Shown here in pieces: positions 41,720-50,679 of a stretch of DNA of 56,410 bases (position 1 is its first letter; every line of letters starts with the position of its first letter). Source of the stretch: Bacillota bacterium (GTDB lineage: Bacteria; Bacillota; UBA4882; UBA8346). A program made the translations under genes and the position numbers. The stretch is taken from assembly GCA_029553165.1 (NCBI GenBank), contig JAKPCT010000273.1, positions 1 through 56,410 on the forward strand, read 5' to 3'. The notes beneath the pieces were generated by a model that searched no databases, had not been told where the DNA came from, and saw only the letters and a list, made by a program, of their open reading frames with translations.

Positions 41720-43555
41720 ATGAGAGGGTATCAAAGTCATGAGACGTTTTGGAATGATTTTTGGATGTATTTTGCTATGGTAAGAAACGCTCTAATATTT
41801 GCAGTTATCGTTCAGGGCGTGATCATTTACAATATGTTTAATCCTACTTACAAACAATTGCTTGGTATTCGGATCGCAGGTTACCAAATTACTTGGAAAC
41901 ATTTTTATAACTATACTTTTAATAACACAGATGTTATTGAACTGGAGCCGATGGAAAGCAGGGCTCTTTTTGGAGGATATCCCCGGGTCTACACCAATTA
42001 TTACCGTCAGCGGCTTGACCAATTGACTAACGGGGCTTTTTGGTATAGTAAAGAGAAGTTTTTTAAAGCATTAAAGATCTCCTGGGCAAGCTACTTTTTG
42101 GCATTATTATATTGTGTAGCATTCTATTTATATTCAATAAAAATGTCGAAAGACAAATTTATTAGGGGTATTGATTTAATTCCGATTGAAAAACTCAATG
42201 CCAAACTGGCTGCCAAAGCAAAGGAAGAAAACAAAAAGAAAGAATTGCCCCATATAACGATTGGCGATACCAAGATCCCCAGGTCGATGGAGCCAAGCCA
42301 TTTCTTAATCTTGGGGGCAGCGGGCTCCGGTAAGAGTGTCTTGTTAAATCAGATTATTTACCAAATCCGCGAGCGGAAAGAAAAAGCCCGCACCCGGGAG
42401 AAGATGATCATCTATGATATGAAGGGTGAGTTTGTCAGCAAACACTTTGAAGCTAATGACTTGATCTTTTCACCGTTTGATTTACGTACATTAAAATGGA
42501 GTTTCTTTAACGAGATTGAATCATACCCTGATTTTGATATTGCTTCCAAGAGTCTGTTTGTTTCAACCGACCCACGTGATGAATACTGGTATAACTGTGC
42601 GAAGGACGTCTTCCGGATGGGACTGATTTATCTCCATCAAAACGGGCGGACTACGAACAAAGATCTATGGGATTTCTTCTCCCAAAGCATTTCCTATATG
42701 AAAGTCTGTTTTGAAGAGTTACCCTTGAGTGAACAGGCAGGTTTAAAACATATTGAAAATCCGGAATCCAACTCTTCTTCCAGTATTATCTCGGTACTGC
42801 AGGAGCGGATTCAATTTTTTAGATACTTAATTGATATCGAAGGTGATTTTTCATTCCGTAAATTTATTCGTGATGAGAATGACACCAGGACTGTCTATCT
42901 CTTAAATATTGAACAATTTAAAATGATCTTTAAACCGTTGATGACGTTTGTAATTGATACGGTGATCCGGGAAACACTGTCATTACCTGATAAGCTCAAC
43001 CGGCGAATCTTCTTTATCATTGACGAGTTAGGCTCATTGTATAAGATGGAATCAATCTTGGATCTGTTGACGGTTGGTCGGTCTAAAGGGGCCTGTTTGC
43101 TCTGTGCTAACCAGGACTTGGGGCGAATTGAGGAAACATACGGAAAATCGAATATTAAAACATTCTACAATAACTTTAACACCAACTTTATCTTTAGAAT
43201 CAATGAGCCCGAAACGGCGGAGTTTTTAAGTAAGGCATTGGGTGAGAAGCAGATAATTAGGATCAGCCAGTCAAGTCAGATGTCTCATAAATCTACGGGT
43301 GACCGGAAGAGCTTCAATGAGCAGGAGAAGAATGAACGGGTTATTCTGCCTACTGAGTTTCAAAATCTGGAGAACTTTAATAATGTTGTGAAGATCTCCA
43401 ACTTCGGTATATCCAAGATGGAAGTCCCAAAAATCTTTTATCCGTCAAACGTGGAACATTTTCAAATTAAATCATTTGAACTTGGTAATAAAGATGATAG
43501 CGATCCATTGGATGAGTTGTTGGACTTGGATGAATTGTTAAAAGAGATTGGATGA
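41720..43555 (+). CDS. traG: T4SS coupling protein TraG/VirD4
   Basis: The start is taken at ATG 41720 (611 aa), eight bases after GGAGG (41706-41710); an in-frame ATG at 41699 precedes that site. It has two N-terminal membrane helices (about residues 12-32 and 115-135). The ATPase domain has Walker A GAAGSGKSVLL and Walker B FFIIDELGSLY, and continues to a charged, acidic C terminus (DDSDPLDELLDLDELLKEIG). Coupling proteins select substrates, either relaxase-DNA or effectors, for the T4SS channel. This is the only one in the window, so it may serve both trb copies. It is followed by a strong terminator. Confidence 0.94.
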   Translation: MRGYQSHETFWNDFWMYFAMVRNALIFAVIVQGVIIYNMFNPTYKQLLGIRIAGYQITWKHFYNYTFNNTDVIELEPMESRALFGGYPRVYTNYYRQRLDQLTNGAFWYSKEKFFKALKISWASYFLALLYCVAFYLYSIKMSKDKFIRGIDLIPIEKLNAKLAAKAKEENKKKELPHITIGDTKIPRSMEPSHFLILGAAGSGKSVLLNQIIYQIRERKEKARTREKMIIYDMKGEFVSKHFEANDLIFSPFDLRTLKWSFFNEIESYPDFDIASKSLFVSTDPRDEYWYNCAKDVFRMGLIYLHQNGRTTNKDLWDFFSQSISYMKVCFEELPLSEQAGLKHIENPESNSSSSIISVLQERIQFFRYLIDIEGDFSFRKFIRDENDTRTVYLLNIEQFKMIFKPLMTFVIDTVIRETLSLPDKLNRRIFFIIDELGSLYKMESILDLLTVGRSKGACLLCANQDLGRIEETYGKSNIKTFYNNFNTNFIFRINEPETAEFLSKALGEKQIIRISQSSQMSHKSTGDRKSFNEQEKNERVILPTEFQNLENFNNVVKISNFGISKMEVPKIFYPSNVEHFQIKSFELGNKDDSDPLDELLDLDELLKEIG

Positions 43556-43624
43556 TGGGTTTTTTATCATTTGTGGTTATTATTTATTTTTTAGCAAACA
43601 TAATCAAAATATTTATTTGATTGC

Positions 43625-43666
43625 AAGAATGAAGGATTTTTTTGATAGTCCTTCATTCTTTTTTGT
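43625..43666 (+). terminator. Strong Rho-independent terminator of the long T4SS/cargo unit
   Basis: AAGAATGAAGGA (43625-43636) and TCCTTCATTCTT (43649-43660) form a perfect 12-bp stem followed by TTTT. It is the first clear terminator I see on the plus strand after trbF at 21447. Confidence 0.9.
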
Positions 43667-43727
43667 TAACATTAGATAATAATAAAACATTACATAAATG
43701 TTAAAACTAGTCAATGGTAATTTTTTG

Positions 43728-43736
43728 TGATATAAT
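43728..43736 (+). promoter_or_regulatory. Extended -10 promoter element ahead of the GNAT gene
   Basis: TGATATAAT, with TATAAT at 43731-43736; a weak -35 TAGTCA lies 17 bases upstream. The rest of the 346-base gap (43556-43901) contains only the terminator and AT-rich sequence. Confidence 0.5.
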
Positions 43737-43901
43737 CTGACTACATGTGTAATAACTTATAAATTATGTAGCTCTTCTTAAACTAACTGTTTAAATCAGT
43801 TAAAAACTATTGAAAGCTTTCAAAACTTATAAAACCTGCTCGCCTTTACTTATTTTTATTTTTACATTTTTCCAGTTAAATAGGGGTGATTCGGGATTTT
43901 A

Positions 43902-44825
43902 TTGTGCGAAAAGTTGCTGTCTGATTTCAATTCAAAGAAGATTGATCAATTGAATAACTTTCAATTAATCAGTGATTATAAAAATATTGATAAATATAGA
44001 TTAAGCTTCAATAAGCTTGCGAATGAAATTTTTGGGGCAGATTTTGAAAATTGGTATCAAGCTGGTTTTTGGGATTCGACTTGCATCTGTTATTCATATG
44101 TCAATCATGATGAAGTAATTGCTAATGTTTCCGTTAGTAAACTAAACATGCTTATTGAGGATCAAGAAGTGTTGGCTTTGCAAATTGGAACCGTAATGAC
44201 CCATCCGGAGTATCGAGGAAAAGGGTTAGCCAGAAAACTAATGGAGTACGTCCTAAACGAATATGAATCTAAATGTGATTTAATGTATCTTTTTGCAAAC
44301 AAAAATGTGCTTAATTTTTATCCAAAGTTTGGCTTTGAGAAAGTTGGACAATGCCGGTTTTCAATTGATATTTCAAATAAGAGCTATAGAGAAGAAAGAA
44401 AGCTGATACAACTTAATATTTCAAGAAAAGATGATTTAGAGATCATTAGAAGATTATCGCAAAGGAGGGTTCCAATATCGAAGAAATTAAGCGTTAAAAA
44501 CGATCAGTCAATTTTTGGTTGGTATTGCTTAAATACATTTAAAGATAACCTGTATTATCTTGAGAAAGAGGAGATCATTTTTATATATAAAGCTGAAGGT
44601 GAAATTCTGCACCTGTATGATGTTGTAAGTGATCGGGAGTTGGAACTTGAAAGTATTTTAGATAAAATAGCAAGTTCGGCAATGAAGAAAGTAATTTTCT
44701 ATTTTACTCCTAATATTGCTGCAGTTAAAGAAGAATACGATGACTTAGACGATACATTCTTTGTAAAGCCTATCAAGAGAAGTATTCCCGAAAATCTAGC
44801 CTATCCAATAACAGCACATACATGA
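43902..44825 (+). CDS. GNAT-family N-acetyltransferase
   Basis: A 307-aa protein with TTG start. The acetyl-CoA-binding motif is IGTVMTHPEYRGKGLARKLM near residues 98-117 (R/Q-x-x-G-x-G/A type), and the YPKFGFEKVG motif near residue 145 is typical of Eis-like GNATs. The C-terminal half (about residues 170-307) is a second domain of the kind found in two-domain GNATs, with IIFIYKAEGEILHLYDV. The substrate is unknown. The gene lies between the terminator of T4SS copy 1 and the regulatory island, with its own promoter. Confidence 0.85.
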   Translation: MCEKLLSDFNSKKIDQLNNFQLISDYKNIDKYRLSFNKLANEIFGADFENWYQAGFWDSTCICYSYVNHDEVIANVSVSKLNMLIEDQEVLALQIGTVMTHPEYRGKGLARKLMEYVLNEYESKCDLMYLFANKNVLNFYPKFGFEKVGQCRFSIDISNKSYREERKLIQLNISRKDDLEIIRRLSQRRVPISKKLSVKNDQSIFGWYCLNTFKDNLYYLEKEEIIFIYKAEGEILHLYDVVSDRELELESILDKIASSAMKKVIFYFTPNIAAVKEEYDDLDDTFFVKPIKRSIPENLAYPITAHT

Positions 44826-44977
44826 TTCAGCTAAATAAACGGGAGAGGATGGAATGATTTCAAGAGTTTCTTTTAAAAAAATGAGCAATTAATTATTTTA
44901 TTATCAATTATCACGGTTATATGTACTTATCTCTTAACAATTGATGATATATTTTTTAAAGCACTGTCTAAAAATAG

Positions 44978-45202
44978 TATCAAAAGATAATCTGTAAAAT
45001 ATCAGATAACGGTAAAGGTATACCTGCGGACCAATTAGAATACCTATTTAAACCTTTTTACACAACCAAAAAGCTTAATTCCAATAACTATGGATTAGGT
45101 TTAACGCATTGCTATGTAGTTATGGAACAACACAAAGGTAGAGTTGAAGTTGAAAGTGAAGAAGGTAAAGGCACTTGTTTTACCCTTATCTTTCCGGCAT
45201 AA
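44978..45202 (+). pseudogene. C-terminal fragment of a sensor histidine kinase
   Basis: An open frame after an in-frame stop at 44975-44977 encodes about 74 residues of a kinase ATPase domain: G1 box SDNGKGIP, F-box FKPFYTTK, G2 GLGLTHCY and the terminal strand GTCFTLIFPA. The H-box, N-box and sensor region are missing. The sequence is close to the C terminus of the kinase at 7231-8829 (GLGLTYCHR, FSPFFTTK). It sits 31 bases ahead of a response regulator, so a two-component pair appears to have lost its kinase. No start codon or binding site was found. Confidence 0.85.
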
Positions 45203-45233
45203 ATGAGTTTTATTTGATGCAAGGAGGGTATTC

Positions 45234-45902
45234 TTGATGAAGCCTATTAAAATTTTGATCATTGATGATTCAACAGCCTGGGTTAAACTTTTAACAAAAT
45301 TACTTATAAGTGAAGAAGATATGCTTGTAATAGGATCAAGTACCGGTATTGAAGAAGGGTACCAATTAATAAACTCATTAAATCCTGATGTTATCTTATT
45401 GGATTTATATTTTTCAGAAACATGTCGTCCGGAGGGTCTGGATTTCATTGGGAAAATAAGAAAAATATCAGATGCCAAAATAATTATTACAACAACTTCT
45501 GATAATCCTGATCATGTAATAAAATCTTTTTTATCCGGAGCAAATGACTTTATAGTCAAAGAAAATTATAAAAAATTACCTGAAACAATACGAGAGATTA
45601 TTAAACGTAAATCTCCGGCAGAAATAATGAAAAATGTTTTAATTCAATATGAAGACGTTGTGAAGGAGAAAAAGATAAGTGAAATTTTGAAAAGCTATTC
45701 TTTAACCGAGCGTGAACGTGAAGTTTTTGAATATTTAGAAAAGGGAGTTTCCAGATCAGAAATTGCAAAAACTTTGTACTTGAAAGAAGAATCATTGAAA
45801 AACTATATAAGTAGCATTTTAAATAAATTAGCAATAAACGGTAGAAGACCAAAAAACATAAAACAAGCTATAAAAATAATTCAATCATTGATTGATGAGT
45901 GA
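45234..45902 (+). CDS. NarL-type response regulator 1 (possibly orphan)
   Basis: A 222-aa protein with AAGGAGG before the start (TTG/ATG region at 45234). The receiver has IIDDS, the phospho-acceptor in VILLDLYF, a Thr-rich TTTSDN switch and the Lys in FIVKENY. The C-terminal LuxR-type helix-turn-helix covers YSLTEREREVFEYLEKGVS to about residue 200. The adjacent kinase is truncated (44978-45202), so it may be unphosphorylated, use another kinase, or be controlled otherwise. A terminator follows at 45926-45960. It may regulate the T4SS genes nearby, which is inference from position. Confidence 0.9.
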   Translation: MMKPIKILIIDDSTAWVKLLTKLLISEEDMLVIGSSTGIEEGYQLINSLNPDVILLDLYFSETCRPEGLDFIGKIRKISDAKIIITTTSDNPDHVIKSFLSGANDFIVKENYKKLPETIREIIKRKSPAEIMKNVLIQYEDVVKEKKISEILKSYSLTEREREVFEYLEKGVSRSEIAKTLYLKEESLKNYISSILNKLAINGRRPKNIKQAIKIIQSLIDE

Positions 45903-45925
45903 TCAAGAACGTAAAGCAATTCATT

Positions 45926-45960
45926 AAAAAGTCATAGAAATTATGACTTTTTTTATTTTT
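45926..45960 (+). terminator. Rho-independent terminator after response regulator 1
   Basis: AAAAAGTCATA (45926-45936) pairs with TATGACTTTTT (45942-45952), loop of 5, followed by TTATTTTTT. Confidence 0.9.
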
Positions 45961-46087
45961 TATCCTTAAAAGTAATATATTTTAAGGACTTCCAGTTTAT
46001 TCCTGGGTATGATAAAAATGATCAAGGATAAATAATTTAAACAATTTTATTGCTTTTTTACTCAATAAAAGTAAGAAGGTATTGATT

Positions 46088-46315
46088 GTGCAGAACATAA
46101 GTGAAGTAAAGATTACAAGAAAAAATCTAATTGAAGCGCGAAAGAAAAGAAACTTAACACAACAGCAAGTTGTAGAGCTTCTAAGTAACGAATACAGCTT
46201 AAAAATTAGCAGAGGACATTTAAGCAGTTTAGAAACTGGTAAGAGAGATCCAAGTATTGAACTGGCAAAAGCGTTAGCAAATCTGTTCAATGTTTCGATT
46301 GATCATCTTTTCTAA
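46088..46315 (+). CDS. XRE-family helix-turn-helix regulator 1
   Basis: A 75-aa single-domain regulator. The start is GTG 46088, 9 bases after AAGAAGG; an in-frame TTG at 46082 is the alternative. The whole protein is one Cro/C1-type domain: ITRKNLIEARKKRNLTQQQV, SLKISRGHLSSLETGKRDPS and LAKALANLFNVSIDHLF. A short insertion between helices 2 and 3 (NEYSLKI) is also seen in the XRE protein at 47316, linking the two. It follows response regulator 1 and its terminator. Confidence 0.88.
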   Translation: MQNISEVKITRKNLIEARKKRNLTQQQVVELLSNEYSLKISRGHLSSLETGKRDPSIELAKALANLFNVSIDHLF

Positions 46316-46499
46316 TTTTTTTAGTGAAAATGTTGCTGAAAGACACATCAGAAAAATCTATACTTTGGAAGCTTGAAAGGTGGTGAATGACTAATTTGGT
46401 CTTAGAGTTTTCCTGAAAAAATGATTAGTCGATACTAAAAGTAGAGGAGATGAAGAAATTTTCCAACTTATGTGCTGTGCATGGAGAGGGGTAGTTTAG

Positions 46500-47138
46500 A
46501 TGGATAGCAGAGAGATTAAAGTACTGATTATTGAGAATGATTTATTTTGGCGGAAGCTCTATAGCGAAATATTGAATAAAGTGGAACGAATTTCAATTGT
46601 CGGGACAGCTTCCAACAAGATTGATGCCGTAGCATTAACTAAAATACTGGAGCCGGATGTTATTATTATAGATATTGCTATTGCCAATCAGTATGACGGA
46701 TTTCTTGTTGCCGGTGAAATTGGGAAGATAATCAGAAGTGGACAGACTAAAAAATGTAAGATCATCATGATGTCGCAGGTTGAAGATCCTGAATTGATCA
46801 TCCGTTCATTTGAATCGGGTGCGGTTGAATTTATTTCCAAACGCAATTATCAAACACTGGCTGACAAAGTTGTAATGATTGCTGATACGATTTCACCACA
46901 AGAGATTCTGGCAAAGGCGTATTATTTTAAGCAAAGAGAGATGTTATTTAAATCATTGAGTAATGCGGAGATTGAGATATTACGTTATAAAAGGGAAGGT
47001 TACACGCAGGATGAAATCTGCAGTACTTTACATAAATCTAAAAACACTTTGAAATGCCAAGTTAATAAATTGTTGAAGAAGTTAAATGTATCATCATGTC
47101 AGGAAGCGATTGAAGAATACTGTGATTTTTTAAATTAG
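46500..47138 (+). CDS. NarL-type response regulator 2 (orphan)
   Basis: A 212-aa protein with AGAGGGG before the ATG. The receiver shows IIEND (one acidic residue replaced by Asn compared with the usual DD), the phospho-acceptor in VIIIDIAI, Ser at the switch (MMSQVED) and the Lys in FISKRNY. The C-terminal helix-turn-helix includes LSNAEIEILRYKREGYTQDEI. The layout matches response regulator 1 (45234), and again an XRE regulator follows, so [RR-XRE] is a duplicated module. No kinase gene is adjacent. Confidence 0.88.
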   Translation: MDSREIKVLIIENDLFWRKLYSEILNKVERISIVGTASNKIDAVALTKILEPDVIIIDIAIANQYDGFLVAGEIGKIIRSGQTKKCKIIMMSQVEDPELIIRSFESGAVEFISKRNYQTLADKVVMIADTISPQEILAKAYYFKQREMLFKSLSNAEIEILRYKREGYTQDEICSTLHKSKNTLKCQVNKLLKKLNVSSCQEAIEEYCDFLN

Positions 47139-47204
47139 CCGGTCAGGTGTTATCAATTAGTAATACCTAGCGAACAGGTATTATTGTTTAATAACCCATT
47201 TTGG

Positions 47205-47240
47205 AAAAAGTACTAATGAAAATTAGTACTTTTTTACTTT
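47205..47240 (+). terminator. Rho-independent terminator after response regulator 2
   Basis: AAAAAGTACTAAT (47205-47217) pairs with ATTAGTACTTTTT (47222-47234), a perfect 13-bp stem with a 4-base loop and a following T-rich tail. Confidence 0.9.
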
Positions 47241-47315
47241 TATGACAAAACATATAATTTAGTTAGTTTAATCCATCTCTTGATTTGAAAAAGTTATTCT
47301 AATGGGGAATTGACC

Positions 47316-47612
47316 ATGACTGACAATTTAAGAAAATCAAACAAAAATTCCAAAAAAAACATTAAATTGATTAAAGCAAGACTCAATATGCCTTTCTATG
47401 ACAGTGAGGGCAATGAGGTGATCATGACTCAGGATGATGTTATTAATGTGATTAAGGAACGCTATAATTTATCAATTACTACCAATTATTATTCAAATAT
47501 TGAAAACGGTAAGATACCAAGTACCAAATTGATAGCAGTATTATGTGACTTGTTTGGGTTACAGATCAGCGATTTTAATATCATTGAATCTCTGGAAGGG
47601 GATGAAGGGTAG
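47316..47612 (+). CDS. XRE-family helix-turn-helix regulator 2
   Basis: A 98-aa protein. The start is ATG 47316, seven bases after GGGGA; an in-frame TTG at 47310 is less well placed. One Cro/C1-like domain is visible: KLIKARLNMPFYDSEGNE, then TQDDVINVIKERYNLSITTN, YYSNIENGKIPST and VLCDLFGLQISDFN, with an acidic tail. The insert before helix 2 is longer than usual. It lies 60 bases ahead of trbF copy 2, so it is a plausible local regulator of T4SS copy 2. Confidence 0.82.
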   Translation: MTDNLRKSNKNSKKNIKLIKARLNMPFYDSEGNEVIMTQDDVINVIKERYNLSITTNYYSNIENGKIPSTKLIAVLCDLFGLQISDFNIIESLEGDEG

Positions 47613-47671
47613 ATAAAACAGATTAACTCTTAATGTTGCAAGATTGATTAAGAAGAATAGGGGATGATTGG

Positions 47672-48385
47672 ATGAGTGTTAAGGAACTGAATCAACCGAC
47701 TCAAAGTTATCACCCGGAAAGCTATCCGGTAACACCTTATGACCGGGCTAGAGAAGAATGGGACAATCGGATTGGTTCAGCGCGGGTGCAAGCATTAAAC
47801 TGGCGATTGTGCGCATTAGTAAGTATTACTTTGTGTTTGGTTTTAGCAATAGGACTGATTTATCAGAGTTCTAAGAGTATGGTAACCCCCTATGTGGTTC
47901 AGGTTGGGTCTGATGGTACTGCTACCGCAATTGGTCCGGCGCGAGAGTCGAAATACGTGCCTCAAGAGAAGGAAATAAAGTATTTTCTGTCACAGGTAGT
48001 CCAGAAGGCGCGGACAATACCGTTAGATCCGGTAATCGCCAAACAAAATTGGCTTTCGGTATATGCGTTTCTGCGGCAGTCAGCAGCCAATAAGATGAGC
48101 CAAATCGTAAAGGTGGAAGAGCCTTTGAAAAAAATTGGTACTGAAACAGTTCAGGTTGATATCAATGTTGTTGTTGCAATGTCCAAGGATACATACCAGA
48201 TTAGATGGCGGGAAGATGTCTATAGCAAAGAAGGAGCCTTGAAAGATTCCTATTGGATGACAGGATTGTTTACTTTTGATTTTTCCACTCCGCGAAGCGA
48301 GAAGGAGTTGCTGCAAAATCCATTAGGACTTTATATTAAAGATTTTTCATGGTCAAAAGAATTAACAAAAGGAGGAAAAAATTAA
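47672..48385 (+). CDS. trbF: T4SS inner-membrane protein TrbF/VirB8, copy 2
   Basis: A 237-aa bitopic protein with GGGGATG-type binding site upstream. It shares EEWDNRIGSARVQALNWR and one transmembrane helix with copy 1, and ends in the TrbF signature NPLGLYIKDFSWSK. The periplasmic domain is clearly homologous to copy 1 but diverged. It is the first gene of T4SS copy 2; trbG starts 1 base after its stop codon, with GGAGG inside its 3' end, so translation is coupled. Confidence 0.93.
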   Translation: MSVKELNQPTQSYHPESYPVTPYDRAREEWDNRIGSARVQALNWRLCALVSITLCLVLAIGLIYQSSKSMVTPYVVQVGSDGTATAIGPARESKYVPQEKEIKYFLSQVVQKARTIPLDPVIAKQNWLSVYAFLRQSAANKMSQIVKVEEPLKKIGTETVQVDINVVVAMSKDTYQIRWREDVYSKEGALKDSYWMTGLFTFDFSTPRSEKELLQNPLGLYIKDFSWSKELTKGGKN

Positions 48386-48386
48386 A

Positions 48387-49238
48387 ATGAAAAAGTTAAA
48401 AGTAGTGTTGTTGATGTTGTTGGTATTATGTGTAAGTTTACCACTGGTGTATGCGGAGAGTCTAACAGGTGAAGACGGTAATGTTGCTCAGACTGCAGAG
48501 AGGGTTGCAGCTGAAAATGTGGAAAGAAATACCCTCGATCTCCCCGATGCAATGACCAAACAGGCAGATTTTGTCTTCTCATACGCGCCAAATCAAATTT
48601 ATAAGGTTTACTGTCAAGAAGGACGTCTGACTGATATACAACTCCAGCCGGGTGAAGAGATTTTATTTGTCGGTGGTGGAGATACGGTCCGCTGGATGGT
48701 TGATCAGGCGCAGTCCGGCAGTGGTGACCAAGTCCAATGGCACGTATATGTTAAGCCATTGAAAGCCGGCCTCAAAACAAATATGGTAATCAATACTGAT
48801 AAACATTCTTATCATTTAAGCCTGGAGGCGACTGACTGGTTTACTCCGATTGTAAACTGGGCCTATCCTCATGAAGAGAGGGCTGCATTCCTCCGGAAAC
48901 AACAAGAAGAGGAGAAGATCGCCAAAGAGACGATTGTCCTCGGAGAAGACAGTATCGTTAATTTTGAACCGGAGAATTTGAACTTTAAATATCGGATAAG
49001 CAGTAAAAAGAAGTATAGTTGGACTCCGGAGCTGGTATTCGATGATGGTATTAAAACTTACATTAAGATGCCAAAAACAATGTTCTCCGGTGAAGCACCT
49101 GCCTTATTTATCAAAGAAGGCAAGAGCTTATTATTGGTTAATTATCGTGTGAAGAACAATTACTATATCATCGACCGCATCTTTCAACATGGTGAACTCC
49201 GTTGTGGTAAAGAGGTTGTTAAGATTTACAGAAAATAA
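48387..49238 (+). CDS. trbG: T4SS outer-membrane-core protein TrbG/VirB9, copy 2
   Basis: A 283-aa protein with signal peptide (cleavage near VYAES). The VirB9 domain has YKVYCQEGRLTDIQLQPGE, DTVRWMVDQ, WHVYVKPLKAG and the terminal LLLVNYRVKNNYYIIDRIF. Copy 1 (22158) has the same blocks in the same order. Together with TrbI it implies an outer-membrane channel. Confidence 0.93.
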   Translation: MKKLKVVLLMLLVLCVSLPLVYAESLTGEDGNVAQTAERVAAENVERNTLDLPDAMTKQADFVFSYAPNQIYKVYCQEGRLTDIQLQPGEEILFVGGGDTVRWMVDQAQSGSGDQVQWHVYVKPLKAGLKTNMVINTDKHSYHLSLEATDWFTPIVNWAYPHEERAAFLRKQQEEEKIAKETIVLGEDSIVNFEPENLNFKYRISSKKKYSWTPELVFDDGIKTYIKMPKTMFSGEAPALFIKEGKSLLLVNYRVKNNYYIIDRIFQHGELRCGKEVVKIYRK

Positions 49239-49259
49239 TTGTGATAAGGAGGGTAGTAA

Positions 49260-50594
49260 ATGAGTGACAATTTAAACAACGATCTGAATAATGAATTGGA
49301 GATGGCCAATCAACCGGTAAATGATGGCGGGATTGTTGTCAGACCGGCAGCGCCACAAGGGACCGGGTTTAACCGGAAAACGGTAATGATAATAACCGTA
49401 TCAATTGGCGCCTTTCTAATGTTAGGAATCATGTATGCGTTTACACCGCCGGTAAAACCGGCAAGTACCGAACAAATTGGTCAACAACAGGCAGGACAGA
49501 TCTCGGCACCGGCTTTTGGTCTTGCACCGGATGAGTTGAATGATCTTCCGGATGGTTATGAGCGGCAAGTTGTAACCAAGGACTCGCCAGAAATGCTACC
49601 GCCGTTGGATGGATTTGATGAAGCGTTGTTCTCCCAACCCAAAGTACCGAAACAGGAAGGATTTATTGATGACAGGTATGATTTTGGGAGTGAAGGGGAA
49701 TACCGGACCGGGTCAAGTGAAATGACCTTGGAACAGAAAGAATTGTTAGCCGCGAAGAAAAGCCCGATCCGATTTAACAGTGGCTCAAACGAAGAATCAA
49801 TGAAAAAGGATGATTCCGGTAAGAAAGAATCCAGTGCGGAAGAGTCGAGTATCGATGCTTTGGCCAAAGCTATGATGCAACAGATGAATGCTGATGAGGG
49901 TTATCCGGATGAGGTAGGGCAGCAGTCACAAACTGATCATCAGGACCAGAAACGGGATTTTATCAAGCAGAATCATGGCAGTGCATTTTATGCAACCTCG
50001 TCTTTGCAAAAACCGCTGTCAAGATATGAAGTGAAAGCAGGGACAATTATCCCAGCGGTGTTAATAACCGGTATCAACAGTGACTTGCCAGGAAAATTGG
50101 TGGCACAGGTTCGCGAGAATGTTTATGATACGGTAACAGGCCGGTATCTGTTGATTCCGCAGGGTTCCCGAATTATCGGGACTTACGACAGCAAAGTGAT
50201 CTATGGTCAAAAACGGGTCTTGGTGGTTTGGAACAGGTTGATCTATCCGAATGGTGATTCAATCGACTTACAAACATTAATTGGTGTTGATGGCAGTGGT
50301 TATTCGGGAGTTAAAGATCGTGTCAATAATCATTATGGCCGGCTTATTAGCGGAATCTTCTTTACCAGTGTCTTCAGCGCCGGTGCCAGAGTAGCGCAGG
50401 GAGAGGCTAGCGAAAGGATGACATATTCTGAATTGGCTACTCAAGGCGCGTCTGAAAATGTCTCCCGTGTCGGAGTAAGGCTGGCTGAGAAAAACATGAA
50501 TATTCAACCGACCTTGGAGATTAGACCGGGATTCAGATTCAATGTGCTTGTTGACAAGGATTTTATTTTGCAACCATACAAAGTTAAACGTTAA
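49260..50594 (+). CDS. trbI: T4SS core protein TrbI/VirB10, copy 2
   Basis: A 444-aa protein with AAGGAGGG before the ATG. It has one N-terminal transmembrane helix (about residues 40-60) and a linker that is acidic and Ser/Lys-rich rather than Pro/Gln-rich as in copy 1. The VirB10 C-terminal domain has VKAGTIIPAVLITGINSDL, ENVYDTVTGRYLLIPQGSRI and SGYSGVKDRV. It is followed by trbB, which is absent at this place in copy 1. Confidence 0.93.
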   Translation: MSDNLNNDLNNELEMANQPVNDGGIVVRPAAPQGTGFNRKTVMIITVSIGAFLMLGIMYAFTPPVKPASTEQIGQQQAGQISAPAFGLAPDELNDLPDGYERQVVTKDSPEMLPPLDGFDEALFSQPKVPKQEGFIDDRYDFGSEGEYRTGSSEMTLEQKELLAAKKSPIRFNSGSNEESMKKDDSGKKESSAEESSIDALAKAMMQQMNADEGYPDEVGQQSQTDHQDQKRDFIKQNHGSAFYATSSLQKPLSRYEVKAGTIIPAVLITGINSDLPGKLVAQVRENVYDTVTGRYLLIPQGSRIIGTYDSKVIYGQKRVLVVWNRLIYPNGDSIDLQTLIGVDGSGYSGVKDRVNNHYGRLISGIFFTSVFSAGARVAQGEASERMTYSELATQGASENVSRVGVRLAEKNMNIQPTLEIRPGFRFNVLVDKDFILQPYKVKR

Positions 50595-50679
50595 AGATTG
50601 GATCATAATGGCTGGTTTTGAAAGGATTTATTAGAGTGAATGCCGAACCTTCAGCGTGAAAGAAGGAAGGTGGTTAGTG

